Shown: piece by piece, positions 1 through 7,508 of the stretch
Position numbering within the stretch: the stretch's first letter is position 1
Layout: each line of letters begins with the position of its first letter
Assembly: GCA_963645165.1 (NCBI GenBank)
Contig: CAVIQT010000092.1
Coordinates: forward strand, 1 to 19,500
Source of the DNA: CAG-533 sp963645165
Lineage (GTDB): Bacteria > Bacillota_I > Bacilli_A > RF39 > UBA660
Length of the DNA stretch: 19,500 nucleotides
Direction: 5' to 3'
Position numbers and translations under genes: made by a program
The notes under the pieces: model-generated
What the model saw: only the letters and a program-made list of their open reading frames with translations
What the model was told of the DNA's origin: nothing
Databases searched by the model: none

Positions 1-54
<54 letters not shown>

Positions 55-157
55 AAATTGATTTATTTTTAAAGTTTAATCTGACTACTTGAAATTGACA
101 TTTTACTCAGTTTTCAAAGATCATATTGCGCTCTTTCAACCGCGCATTAGTAATATA
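55..157 (-). promoter_or_regulatory. rRNA operon leader with boxA antitermination element
   Basis: This is the transcribed leader between the rRNA promoter and the 16S gene. On the minus strand it holds ATCTTTGAAAACTGA (122 down to about 108), the boxA-like element typical of Firmicutes rRNA leaders, where NusB/NusE-type antitermination factors bind. Just after the expected transcription start, GCGC at 145-142 can pair with GCGC at 131-128 to cap the transcript with a small hairpin. The rest is AT-rich and should pair with sequence behind the 16S gene for processing, but that partner is outside the window. Confidence 0.7.
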
Positions 158-180
158 TCAAATCTCTTTTGTTAAGTCAA
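152..180 (-). promoter_or_regulatory. rRNA promoter (sigma-A type, extended -10)
   Basis: On the minus strand the -35 box is TTGACT (180-175), the spacer is exactly 17 nt, and the -10 box is TATATT (157-152) preceded by TGA, which gives an extended -10. Immediately upstream (181-235) is a run of A tracts that looks like an UP element. This is the strongest promoter-like sequence in the window, as expected for rRNA. A second TATAAT on the same strand (280-275) could be an upstream P1, but it lacks a recognisable -35. Between the two lies a CAAGG/CCTTG hairpin of unknown role around 245-260. Nothing else is seen in 181-320. Confidence 0.85.
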
Positions 181-323
181 CACTTTTTTCGACTTTTTTT
201 TAATTTTTTGAAATTTTATTAAATTTGATATATTTTCTTGCTATTCAAGGCTTTCCTTGCTTCGCATACATAGTATTATATGCCAACAATATCAAAATAT
301 CTAGTCTTTTTTGCAATTTTTTC

Positions 324-358
324 AAAAAAAATAGATATTTCCTTTAAAAACACCTATT
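324..358 (-). terminator. Intrinsic terminator of the DUF402 gene
   Basis: On the minus strand an 11-bp stem (358-348 with 340-330, two G-U pairs), a 7-nt loop and a run of Ts follow directly. The stop codon of the upstream gene (356-354) lies inside the first arm of the stem. The terminator separates this gene from the rRNA promoter region. Confidence 0.75.
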
Positions 359-884
359 TTCCAGCTAATTTTAAGTAGATTTTATGATATTTCTCTACTA
401 TTTTTTGATTAAATGGTCCTACTTCTGCTCTTTTCATGTTAATTAAATCAGTTAATTCACAGCGAAGTACCAAATCCAAGTCCTCAGAATATTTCATTAT
501 TTTTTTGTGATATTTATACTCATTGCGATCTAAAATCCTAAAATCCCCATCAGGAAATACTTTTAAATCTAAATCATAATCAATATATTTTATTATGCCA
601 TCATCGATTAAAAATGGGCTTGCCATATCAACTTTATAATATAAGCCATTATTTTTTAATTGTGCCGTTACATGAAACCATCTCTTTTTAAAAAAGAATA
701 TTATGGCTGTTTCTTTTGTTTTATGCGTGCGTCCATCTGATTCTGTAATTTTAACTTTATTGTTGCCGCAAATTAGACAGTCTCTTGTTTCATCTAGTAT
801 TACTACTTCATCCCAAGTTCTATGGATTTTACCATTATGTTTGTAGCAGTGTACTTTTAACTTGCTACCAAGTAAATCTTCCAT
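354..884 (-). CDS. ygaC: DUF402 nucleoside tri-/diphosphate phosphatase (YgaC/Ntdp family)
   Basis: The 176-residue protein matches the DUF402 family, whose characterised staphylococcal member hydrolyses nucleoside tri- and diphosphates with a divalent metal. Family landmarks are all present: YKHNGKIHRTWDE (14-26), ESDGRT (48-53), a KVDMASPF segment (84-91), and the acidic core IDYDLDLKV (101-109) followed by FPDGDF, with D102, D104 and D106 as likely metal ligands. The length equals that of B. subtilis YgaC as I recall it. The ATG start has an AAGGAAGG ribosome binding site 5 nt upstream. It is transcribed alone, from its own promoter at 904-932, and ends in its own terminator. The cellular substrate is not revealed by the sequence. 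Confidence 0.88.
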   Translation of the reverse strand: MEDLLGSKLKVHCYKHNGKIHRTWDEVVILDETRDCLICGNNKVKITESDGRTHKTKETAIIFFFKKRWFHVTAQLKNNGLYYKVDMASPFLIDDGIIKYIDYDLDLKVFPDGDFRILDRNEYKYHKKIMKYSEDLDLVLRCELTDLINMKRAEVGPFNQKIVEKYHKIYLKLAGK

Positions 885-903
885 ATAAACCTTCCTTGCC
901 TAC

Positions 904-932
904 ATTATACAATATTACCATCAAAAATACAA
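904..932 (-). promoter_or_regulatory. Promoter of the DUF402 gene
   Basis: Minus strand: -35 TTGTAT (932-927), 17-nt spacer, -10 TATAAT (909-904). It lies between the pgk terminator and the start codon at 884. Confidence 0.7.
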
Positions 933-936
933 ACAT

Positions 937-958
937 CAAAAAAAGGACAGTTAGTCCT
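937..958 (-). terminator. Intrinsic terminator of pgk
   Basis: Minus strand: AGGAC (958-954) pairs with GTCCT (948-944) around a 5-nt loop that contains the pgk stop codon TAA. A run of seven Ts follows (943-937). Short but GC-containing stem with a textbook U tract. Confidence 0.85.
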
Positions 959-2099
959 CAAAACAATTTAACTTACCAGTTCCAATATACTCTAAAGTGG
1001 CACCGCCGCCAGTAGAGGCAAAACTAAATCCCGTAACATTAAACACTTTCGCACTTGAAATAGCATCGCCGCCGCCAATAATACGCTCACAACTAGCATC
1101 AGAAACACACCTTAAAATATTAAAAGTCCCTTCTTTAAATCTATCATCTTCATACATACCCATAGTCCCATTTAAAAATATAGTTTCAGCCTTACTAATA
1201 TATTCCTTATATAAACCTATAGTCTTACTTCCTATATCATATATAACATCTCCACTTGCTATATCAGCAATGTCCTTTTCCATAACTATCCCATCAGATA
1301 GCACCTTTACATCAACTGGTAATATTATCCTTTCCTTATATATAGAAAGAAGTTTTTTTAAATTATCCTTTTTACTTTCTATATCATCCATAATGCCAAC
1401 ATTATATAAGCAATCTAAAAATGAATTAGCTATCTTACCCCCAACTAACAAATAATCACACTTAGGTAAAATATTTTCAATAATATCTAATTTATCCTCT
1501 ATCTTCGCACCGCCCATAATAACCACATAAGGCTTTTTAGGTCTAACAAGCGCATCTAATCCATTTATCTCATTTTCCATTAAAAAACCTACCGCACTTG
1601 GCAAATATTTACTAATACCATAATTTGATGCATGTCTGCGGTGTGATAGTCCAAAAGCATCATTAACAAAATAATCTCCTAGACTAGCCCAGTATTTCGC
1701 TAAATCTAAATTACAACCACTTTCCTTTTTACCATCTAAATCCTCATATCTAGTATTTTCTATTAATAATACTTCTCCATTTTTAAGGGCATTAATCTTA
1801 TCCTCTAAAATTTTCCCTCTAGTTGCACTAGAAAAATACACATTAGTTTTTAATAACTCACAAAGTCTTTGATACACTAAAAACAAACTATTTTTTTCAC
1901 AGTCTTCCTTAGTTTTTATCTTCCCTAAATGACTCATTAATATAACTTTAGCGTTTTCCTTAATTAAATACTCTATAGTTGGTAAAGATTTAATTATCCT
2001 CTCGTCACTAATAATCTTTCCATCCTTAATAGAAACATTTAAATCACACCTTAAAATAACCTTTTTTCCTGTTACATTTAATTCATTAACTTTCTTCAT
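951..2099 (-). CDS. pgk: Phosphoglycerate kinase
   Basis: This glycolytic enzyme transfers the acyl phosphate of 1,3-bisphosphoglycerate to ADP in the cytoplasm. Substrate-site landmarks are RCDLN (17-21), DERI with R34, SHLG (56-59) and SHRRHAS (152-158). Nucleotide-site landmarks are GGAK (196-199), NGTMGMYE (310-317), GGGD (342-345) and STGGGATLE (362-370). At 382 residues it is slightly shorter than usual (about 390-400). Several normally strict positions differ: NGTMG for NGPMG, LNVS for the usual NVP, GGGDA for GGGDS, and SHLGK for SHLGR. It is therefore a divergent but apparently complete enzyme. The ATG follows a GAGGAG site. It lies 20 nt behind the dCMP deaminase gene, so the two are probably cotranscribed. 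It is not flanked by gap or tpi as in many Firmicutes. Confidence 0.95.
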   Translation of the reverse strand: MKKVNELNVTGKKVILRCDLNVSIKDGKIISDERIIKSLPTIEYLIKENAKVILMSHLGKIKTKEDCEKNSLFLVYQRLCELLKTNVYFSSATRGKILEDKINALKNGEVLLIENTRYEDLDGKKESGCNLDLAKYWASLGDYFVNDAFGLSHRRHASNYGISKYLPSAVGFLMENEINGLDALVRPKKPYVVIMGGAKIEDKLDIIENILPKCDYLLVGGKIANSFLDCLYNVGIMDDIESKKDNLKKLLSIYKERIILPVDVKVLSDGIVMEKDIADIASGDVIYDIGSKTIGLYKEYISKAETIFLNGTMGMYEDDRFKEGTFNILRCVSDASCERIIGGGDAISSAKVFNVTGFSFASTGGGATLEYIGTGKLNCFED

Positions 2100-2119
2100 T
2101 ATTCTCCTCTTTTTATTCT

Positions 2120-2605
2120 TTAATAACCAAGTGTTCCATCTAAAGAATCATCATTTTCTATCCAATCATCAACATTATATATAGTATACTCATTATTTGG
2201 CTCTCTAACAATAACTTCCTTAATACCACTATTTATAACCACTCTTTTACACATTATACAAGATGTACTATGTGCTTCAACTTCTTTAGTTTTTACATTA
2301 ATACCTGTTATAAACATAGTCCCACCAATAATATCCTTGCGTGCTGCACTTATTATAGCGTTTTGCTCTGCATGAACACTTCTACATAACTCATATCTTT
2401 CCCCGCGATTAATATTTAACTTTTCCCTGTAACAATAACCTAACTCATCACAATTTTTTCTGCCTCTAGGTGCTCCATTATAACCAGTTGAAATTATCTC
2501 ATCATTGTTAACTATAACTGCCCCATATTTTCTTCTTAAACAAGTACTTCTAGCCGCTACCTCTTTAGCTATATCTAAATAATAATTAATTTTATCTTTT
2601 CTCAT
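2120..2605 (-). CDS. comEB: Deoxycytidylate (dCMP) deaminase, ComEB family
   Basis: Zinc-dependent deaminase that turns dCMP into dUMP, feeding thymidylate synthesis. The zinc and proton-shuttle motif HAE is at 78-80 and the second zinc motif is C116-x-x-C119. Extra cysteines (C22, C52, C58, C74) sit in the N-terminal half, as in dCMP deaminases that bind a second structural zinc. The STGYNGAPRG segment (39-48) is the family's substrate loop. The usual PCxxC motif reads SCIMC here, so the proline is missing. Length (161) is normal. The ATG has a GGTGAT site 6 nt upstream. It is first gene of a likely comEB-pgk operon. Despite the gene name, a role in competence is not implied. Confidence 0.9.
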   Translation of the reverse strand: MRKDKINYYLDIAKEVAARSTCLRRKYGAVIVNNDEIISTGYNGAPRGRKNCDELGYCYREKLNINRGERYELCRSVHAEQNAIISAARKDIIGGTMFITGINVKTKEVEAHSTSCIMCKRVVINSGIKEVIVREPNNEYTIYNVDDWIENDDSLDGTLGY

Positions 2606-2623
2606 TTTTATATCACCAGCATT

Positions 2624-2652
2624 ATTATAATAAAATTGCTATCTTTTTACAA
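2624..2652 (-). promoter_or_regulatory. Promoter of the dCMP deaminase-pgk operon
   Basis: Minus strand: -35 TTGTAA (2652-2647), 17-nt spacer, -10 TATAAT (2629-2624). It lies about 20 nt upstream of the ATG at 2605. Confidence 0.75.
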
Positions 2653-2697
2653 ATAAAAATAGAAACCTATTAAAGACAGAGTATAACTTAGCATAAT

Positions 2698-2774
2698 AAA
2701 AAGAAGAAGAAATTAAAAGTGTGAGTTTGAGTTTATATTTAATTTAATATTATATTACATTTCTTCTTCTTTTT
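2698..2774 (-). terminator. Long inverted repeat behind the histidine kinase gene, possible terminator
   Basis: A perfect 16-base inverted repeat (AAAAAGAAGAAGAAAT at 2698-2713 and its complement at 2759-2774) encloses a 45-nt AT-rich loop. On the minus strand the second arm ends in CTTCTTCTTTTT, so it could act as the terminator of the response regulator/kinase operon, though the loop is unusually long. It lies 27 nt after the kinase stop codon. The arms are purine/pyrimidine tracts, which also allows other roles. Apart from this and the promoter at 2624-2652 the 195-nt gap shows nothing recognisable. Confidence 0.45.
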
Positions 2775-2800
2775 TAATTTAGCAAGTGTTTGTGAAAATA

Positions 2801-4192
2801 TTATGAAATTTTAGCTTTATCTATTTCAAAGTAGAAGTTACTTCCTTTATCTTTTTTAGATTTTACTCCGTAGTTAAATTTATGTTTGGTTAGTACTTCT
2901 TTTACTATGGATAGACCTAAGCCAGTTCCTACTACATTTCTTTGGTGGTTTTTTTCATTTTTATAGTATTTAGACCAGATTAGTTTTAGGTTTTCTTTGT
3001 CTATTCCTTTTCCGGTATCAATTATTTCTACTAGGTAGGTATTCTTTTTTTCTGTTATGTTTATTTTTACTGTTAAGTCTTTTCCTGTATAGTTTATAGC
3101 GTTATTTATTAAGTTATATAGTACATTATTTATTTTGGTTTTGTCGGCATGTACTACAGCTATATTTGGGGCATTTAGTACTATATTATAGTTTTCTGTT
3201 TCTTTTATTATTTGATATCTATTTAGTATAGAGTTTATTTCTTCTATTAAGTCATAGTCTTCTAGTTTTAAATTACTACTATTATTTTGTAGTTTAGATA
3301 GATCTAAGATATCATTTACTAATATATTTAATCTATCTGCTTCATCAATTATAATGTTTAAGTTATCTGTTCTTTTTTCTTCATTGTTATTATTTATGTC
3401 TCTAGCCATTTCTGCATAGGCTTTTATCATAGTTAGAGGTGTTTTTAAATCATGGGATACATTAGCCATTAAGTCTCTTCTTAGTTCATCTGTGTTTTTT
3501 ATTTCTGTACAGGCATAGTTTAAGACATCGTTTAGTTCATCTAGTTCAGCGATATTATATTTTATATTATCTTTTTCATAGTTTCCTTCTGCCATTAATC
3601 TTGCTTTTTTAGTGATATTTATTATTGGTTTATTTAACATTTTACTTACAAAGAATGATACTACTATAGATAATATAATTGTTATTAGAGTTATATATAT
3701 TAATTGATTAGTTAGTACGTTAGTAGTAGTTCCGACATCTTCTAATTTAGTATTTAGAATAATATGAGTATTATTATTTAAGTTAATACCATATATAAGA
3801 CTTTTAGAGTTATTAGAGGGATTTTCTACTTTATACATTAGAGTTTCTTTAGAACTATTAATAATTTTATGTTTTATTTTTTTTATATCTACATTATTAG
3901 AGTTTAATATACAGTCTTTATTTAGAGTATTATAGTTTAAATTTTTATTATCAGTATATATGTCTATACATATTTCATTATTATAGGCAGTTGTTTCTAA
4001 GTTATTTAGTATATCTGATTGATTATTTATTATATTAGATGCGATTTGTTCTATTTTTTTTACTTGGTATCTTTCATAAAATACTTTTAGAAAGCCAATT
4101 TGGAAGAACCATAGTAGTAATAGTATACAGGCAGAGAATATTATTAAATAAGTAAATGTTTTTACTCCTAGACTATTTTTCTTTATATTCAA
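2801..4192 (-). CDS. Two-component sensor histidine kinase, membrane bound
   Basis: Residues 12-34 and 164-184 form two membrane segments flanking an extracytoplasmic region of about 130 residues rich in Asn and Lys, with no recognised ligand fold. A HAMP-like linker follows (185-235). The phosphoacceptor H-box is MANVSHDLKTP with H247. The ATPase domain has an N-box (N360, N364), a G1 box DTGKG (392-396) and a G2 box GTGLGL (422-427). All catalytic motifs look intact. The start is TTG, preceded by a GGTAGGG-like site and overlapping the response regulator gene by 20 nt, so translation is probably coupled. It should phosphorylate the regulator encoded just upstream. The signal sensed is unknown; the domain plan fits the ResE/PhoR/VanS group. 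Confidence 0.93.
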   Translation of the reverse strand: MNIKKNSLGVKTFTYLIIFSACILLLLWFFQIGFLKVFYERYQVKKIEQIASNIINNQSDILNNLETTAYNNEICIDIYTDNKNLNYNTLNKDCILNSNNVDIKKIKHKIINSSKETLMYKVENPSNNSKSLIYGINLNNNTHIILNTKLEDVGTTTNVLTNQLIYITLITIILSIVVSFFVSKMLNKPIINITKKARLMAEGNYEKDNIKYNIAELDELNDVLNYACTEIKNTDELRRDLMANVSHDLKTPLTMIKAYAEMARDINNNNEEKRTDNLNIIIDEADRLNILVNDILDLSKLQNNSSNLKLEDYDLIEEINSILNRYQIIKETENYNIVLNAPNIAVVHADKTKINNVLYNLINNAINYTGKDLTVKINITEKKNTYLVEIIDTGKGIDKENLKLIWSKYYKNEKNHQRNVVGTGLGLSIVKEVLTKHKFNYGVKSKKDKGSNFYFEIDKAKIS

Positions 4193-4835
4193 ATTTATAC
4201 CCTACCTTTCTAATGGTTTTGATATTATCTCTATAGATACCTATTTTACTTCTTAGTAGTTTTATATGAGCATCTATGGTGCGGTCATCTGCTTCATAGT
4301 CATATCCCCAGATAGAGTTTATTATTTTATCTCTAGTTAGGACTATATTTAAGTTTGTTAAAAATAAGTATAGTAGTTCAAACTGTGTATGAGTAAGTTC
4401 AACTAGTTTTCCTTTAATTAAACATTCTCTAGTATTTTTATTTATTATTATATCATCTACAGTTATTATTTCGTCTTTGCCTGTTCTTTTAGTTACTGCT
4501 TTAATGCGAGCCATTAGTTCTTTAGGGCTAAAGGGTTTAGTTACATAGTCATCTGCTCCTAGTTCAAAACTGTTTAGTTTATCAAATTCCATAGTTCTTG
4601 CTGATAGCATTATAACGGGTACATCTTTTATTTCTTTTATTTCTTTTATAGCGGTTATACCATCTTTTTTAGGCATCATGATATCTAATATTACGACATC
4701 TATATCTTTTTCTTGGAGTATATTAATGGCTTCTTCTCCATTTTCTGCTTCATATACAGTATAGCCTTCGTTTAGGGAATATTCTCTTATTACATTTCTA
4801 ATAAGGGCTTCATCATCACATACTAATATTTTCAT
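4173..4835 (-). CDS. Two-component response regulator, OmpR/PhoB family
   Basis: An N-terminal receiver domain is followed by a winged-helix DNA-binding domain. With the start used here the acidic pocket is D7/D8, the phosphoacceptor is D51 in VVILDIMMP, and the conserved switch residues are S78 and K100 (TKPF). The C-terminal half (about 120-218) contains ELTHTQFELLYLF and DDRTIDAHIKLLRSKIG, typical of the OmpR effector domain. A longer reading frame begins at a GTG at 4850, but the ATG at 4835 gives the standard MKILVCDDE start and has GGTGAT about 7 nt upstream, so it is preferred. It is cotranscribed with the overlapping kinase gene from an extended -10 promoter. Target genes are not evident. 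Confidence 0.93.
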   Translation of the reverse strand: MKILVCDDEALIRNVIREYSLNEGYTVYEAENGEEAINILQEKDIDVVILDIMMPKKDGITAIKEIKEIKDVPVIMLSARTMEFDKLNSFELGADDYVTKPFSPKELMARIKAVTKRTGKDEIITVDDIIINKNTRECLIKGKLVELTHTQFELLYLFLTNLNIVLTRDKIINSIWGYDYEADDRTIDAHIKLLRSKIGIYRDNIKTIRKVGYKFEYKEK

Positions 4836-4858
4836 TTTTTTCATCACCACATAGGTAT

Positions 4859-4864
4859 ATTATA
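4859..4864 (-). promoter_or_regulatory. -10 element of the two-component operon promoter
   Basis: Minus strand TATAAT (4864-4859) preceded by TGC, giving an extended -10. The -35 region about 17 nt upstream is poor. The start codon at 4835 is 23 nt downstream. Confidence 0.6.
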
Positions 4865-4914
4865 GCAAATATGTGAATTTAAAATGAAAATATTTTAAAT
4901 AAATTTTGCAAATT

Positions 4915-4940
4915 AAAAAACCACTTTAATAATAGTGATT
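4915..4940 (-). terminator. Intrinsic terminator of the YebC-family gene
   Basis: Minus strand: AATCACT (4940-4934) pairs with AGTGGTT (4925-4919, one G-U) around an 8-nt loop, followed by T residues. The stem begins at the base directly after the TAA stop codon (4943-4941). Confidence 0.8.
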
Positions 4941-5660
4941 TTAATCTATTTTTACATTAGTATATATAGCAGTTACGTCATCTATGTCATCAAGCATATT
5001 ATATAGTTTATCAAATATTTCTTTATCTTCGCCAGTCAGGGTTATTTCTTTTTTAGGATACATTCCTACTTCATCATATTCATAGTCTATATTAGGGATA
5101 AGTTTTTCTAATATATCTTTTATTTTATGGATATCTGTTGGGTTTGAAGTTATAGTGATTAGTTCATTATCATCTTCAAAGTCTACTAGTTCAATTCCTT
5201 CATTTAATAGACTTTCAAATATTTCTTCTCCTTTGTTAGATTTAAAACTTAGGATAGCTAGATAGTCATAGTTATATGATACTGAGTTAGTTACTCCTAA
5301 ACTTTTATTTACTTTGTTAAAAGCAGCTCTTACAAATCCGACTGTACGATTTACATTATCTGTTAGGGTTTTAATTATAAATGTTGAAGCACCTGGGCCA
5401 AATCCTTCATAGATTACTTCAGTATAGTCTTCAGTTCCTGCTCCTTTGGCTTTATCTATCGCTCTTTTGATAATATCACTTGGTACTTGTTCTTTTTTAG
5501 CTTTTTCAACAATTCTTTTTAGGGTTATATTAGCTTCTAAGTCAGGTGATCCTTTTTTAGCTGCTAGATATATTTCTTTAGCATAATTACTATATAATTT
5601 GGCTTTTACTGCGCCATTTTTTTGGATACTTGCTTTTCTTACTTCATAGGCTCTACCCAT
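4941..5660 (-). CDS. YebC/PmpR-family protein, YeeI/YeeN type
   Basis: This 239-residue protein belongs to the YebC/TACO1 family. Members have been described as transcriptional regulators and, more recently, as translation factors that help ribosomes through proline runs. The N-terminal MGRAYEVRKAS, the KEIYLAAKKGSPD segment, the YEGFGPG motif and the VNRTVGFVRAAF region are family hallmarks. The MGR start places it with the YeeI/YeeN branch rather than the MAGHSKW branch. The frame opens at a GTG 9 nt earlier, but the ATG at 5660 has AAGGTG 6 nt upstream and gives the conserved N-terminus. It has its own promoter inside the 3' end of the patatin gene and its own terminator, so it can be expressed alone. 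No DNA-binding motif is visible. Confidence 0.93.
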   Translation of the reverse strand: MGRAYEVRKASIQKNGAVKAKLYSNYAKEIYLAAKKGSPDLEANITLKRIVEKAKKEQVPSDIIKRAIDKAKGAGTEDYTEVIYEGFGPGASTFIIKTLTDNVNRTVGFVRAAFNKVNKSLGVTNSVSYNYDYLAILSFKSNKGEEIFESLLNEGIELVDFEDDNELITITSNPTDIHKIKDILEKLIPNIDYEYDEVGMYPKKEITLTGEDKEIFDKLYNMLDDIDDVTAIYTNVKID

Positions 5661-5686
5661 GTTATGCACCTTCCATTTCTTTTGGT

Positions 5687-5715
5687 ATTATATAAATTTT
5701 TAGAATGTTTTGCAA
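5687..5715 (-). promoter_or_regulatory. Promoter of the YebC-family gene
   Basis: Minus strand: -35 TTGCAA (5715-5710), exactly 17 nt, -10 TATAAT (5692-5687). The -35 lies within the last codons of the patatin gene. Confidence 0.75.
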
Positions 5716-6749
5716 TAAGAAATAAATTCTTGTAATGTTTTATCTTTAATTATTAAATATTTTTTAATGTGTTTAATTTGTTTTTTAATATTCTTTAGTT
5801 CTAAGTTATTTATTTTATTTTGTTTTAGGATAATTTCTACTACATTTATAAGTAAGTCTTTATTAGTTTCAACTTTGTATTTAGTTTTTAATTTAGTTAT
5901 TAATTCATATGGTACATTTCTTATAATACGATTATAGTATTTATCTTTTTTAGGAATAAAGTAGTAATTATTACCATCACATTTGTTTATAACTTTAAGA
6001 GCATCTAAATAGCCTAGGATAAGATTATTTTTATTTGATTCTTCATCAAATAAAATAATAGATCCTAAGTTTACTTTTGGTTTAATTTCAATTACTTTGG
6101 TATCTTTTTTTAGTTTGTTATGGGAAAAACCAATACCTTTTATTCTTATAGAGTAAATAGTATCACAGCCATAGTTTTCAACTAGGGATAGAGGTACATT
6201 ATTATAAAAGCCTCCATCTAAGTAATAGTTATCATCTATGATAGGTTTAAAGTTAAATATTGGTAGGTAACATGATGCCATAATATATTCAGCAACTTTT
6301 CCTTCGGGGATATCATCAATGGTAAGTTCTAGAGGTTTCATACCTTTTACTTTTACAGTGATAAGACCAAATTTAATTTTACTTTTTCTTAGTTTTTTTT
6401 CATTAATATTTTCTTTTATTACTTTTAGAAATTTATTAGTGTTTATTCCTTTATTTTTAATGATAGATTTTAAGTTATCATAGCCTAGTGATAAATCTTC
6501 TTTAGTGAATTTTTTCTTTTTTAAGTCTTTTATTAGTTTACTATTTATATCAAATATATCAGTGGTGGTATTAAGCCATAGGGATACTAGTTTTTTTATG
6601 TCTCCTTGAGCCATTAGTGCAGCATTTAATGAACCAATAGAGGTTCCAGCAATGATGGCTGGTTTTATATTATTTGTAACTAAGGCAATGTAAGCACCTG
6701 CTTGATAAGCACCTTTTGCTCCGCCACCTTCTAGGGCAAATCCGATCAT
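5700..6749 (-). CDS. Patatin-like phospholipase/acyl hydrolase (RssA type)
   Basis: The patatin fold is recognisable from the oxyanion-hole motif EGGGAKG (7-13), the nucleophile elbow GTSIGS with Ser37 (35-40) and the catalytic dyad partner D178 in YLDGGFYNN (176-184). Such enzymes cleave acyl chains from phospholipids or lysophospholipids at the membrane face. There is no signal peptide, so the protein is cytoplasmic. The C-terminal 100 residues are rich in Lys, Ile and Asn, with no recognised domain. The ATG overlaps the stop of the ZIP transporter gene as ATGA and has GGAGGATT upstream, so the two are translationally coupled. Physiological substrate is unknown. Confidence 0.9.
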   Translation of the reverse strand: MIGFALEGGGAKGAYQAGAYIALVTNNIKPAIIAGTSIGSLNAALMAQGDIKKLVSLWLNTTTDIFDINSKLIKDLKKKKFTKEDLSLGYDNLKSIIKNKGINTNKFLKVIKENINEKKLRKSKIKFGLITVKVKGMKPLELTIDDIPEGKVAEYIMASCYLPIFNFKPIIDDNYYLDGGFYNNVPLSLVENYGCDTIYSIRIKGIGFSHNKLKKDTKVIEIKPKVNLGSIILFDEESNKNNLILGYLDALKVINKCDGNNYYFIPKKDKYYNRIIRNVPYELITKLKTKYKVETNKDLLINVVEIILKQNKINNLELKNIKKQIKHIKKYLIIKDKTLQEFISYCKTF

Positions 6750-7474
6750 AATAATCCTCCTACTAACATTAAAATTATACCAGTTATTATACCAATAGTG
6801 CTATATTTATTATAGTTTTCTTTTAATTCAACTAATAATTCAAAGATAATTAGGTAAATAATCATACCAATAGTTATACTTAGAAGAATACCTAGTATAG
6901 TATTAGTTAGTAAATCTTTAAATAAGTATATAATAATGCCGCCAATAAATGTGGATATAGATAGTAAGATTAGATATGTCCACATAACTTTTTTATTTTT
7001 ATTTTTATTTAGCATAGTGGTTATTTCAATACCAAAGGGAATATTATGTAGACCAACCCCAATAGAGTATATAATACCTGCTTTTAAGTCATTTTGAGTA
7101 ATACCATATATACTCATTCCTTCAACAATATTATGAATGATAAGAGCAAGTGATGTCATAATACCAATATGGTTTAAATGGTTTTCATGGTGTTTTATTT
7201 CTTCATAGTGGTTATGGTGAGGCACTTTATTTTCTAGTATGAATAATAAACCCAAACCAATAAGGGTACCAGATATGGTATATATATATTTATAATTATT
7301 AAATAAGGAAATAGTTTCTGGTATTATATCTATTATTAAAAGTAATATTAAAACAGTAAAGCCACAGGCAACACTAAAGTTAGTTAGTTTTTTACTTTTT
7401 TTATTTTTTAGAGCAATAAGGGCTCCAACTAGGAAGAATAATCCAACTATTATGTTTATTAAGTTATATTTCAT
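6746..7474 (-). CDS. ZIP-family metal ion transporter
   Basis: About eight hydrophobic segments and the ZIP pattern support import of zinc or another divalent metal across the membrane. The fourth core helix carries HNIVEG (H114, N115, E118). A histidine-rich loop with seven His (about 86-102) precedes it, as in ZIP proteins that gather metal in the cytoplasmic loop. In the next helix the motif reads HNIPFG (143-148), where many bacterial ZIPs such as ZupT have HNIPEG, so one common metal-ligand glutamate is Phe here; E150 is close by. The ATG at 7474 is preferred over that at 7483 because AGGATG lies 6 nt ahead of it. It forms an operon with the patatin gene. Confidence 0.88.
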   Translation of the reverse strand: MKYNLINIIVGLFFLVGALIALKNKKSKKLTNFSVACGFTVLILLLIIDIIPETISLFNNYKYIYTISGTLIGLGLLFILENKVPHHNHYEEIKHHENHLNHIGIMTSLALIIHNIVEGMSIYGITQNDLKAGIIYSIGVGLHNIPFGIEITTMLNKNKNKKVMWTYLILLSISTFIGGIIIYLFKDLLTNTILGILLSITIGMIIYLIIFELLVELKENYNKYSTIGIITGIILMLVGGLL

Positions 7475-7508
7475 TTTTATCATCCTTTTTATTTTAAGTG
7501 TACTTAGG

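Noticed and set aside
247..273. Eight-codon minus-strand frame ATG-TAT-GCG... to TGA between the two possible rRNA promoters
   Set aside because: It has no ribosome binding site, is very short and overlaps a hairpin; chance is more likely than a leader peptide.
785..1455. Open frames on the plus strand at 785-1015 and 997-1455
   Set aside because: They are antisense to the DUF402 and pgk genes, have no ribosome binding sites, and encode low-complexity products; shadows of the real genes.
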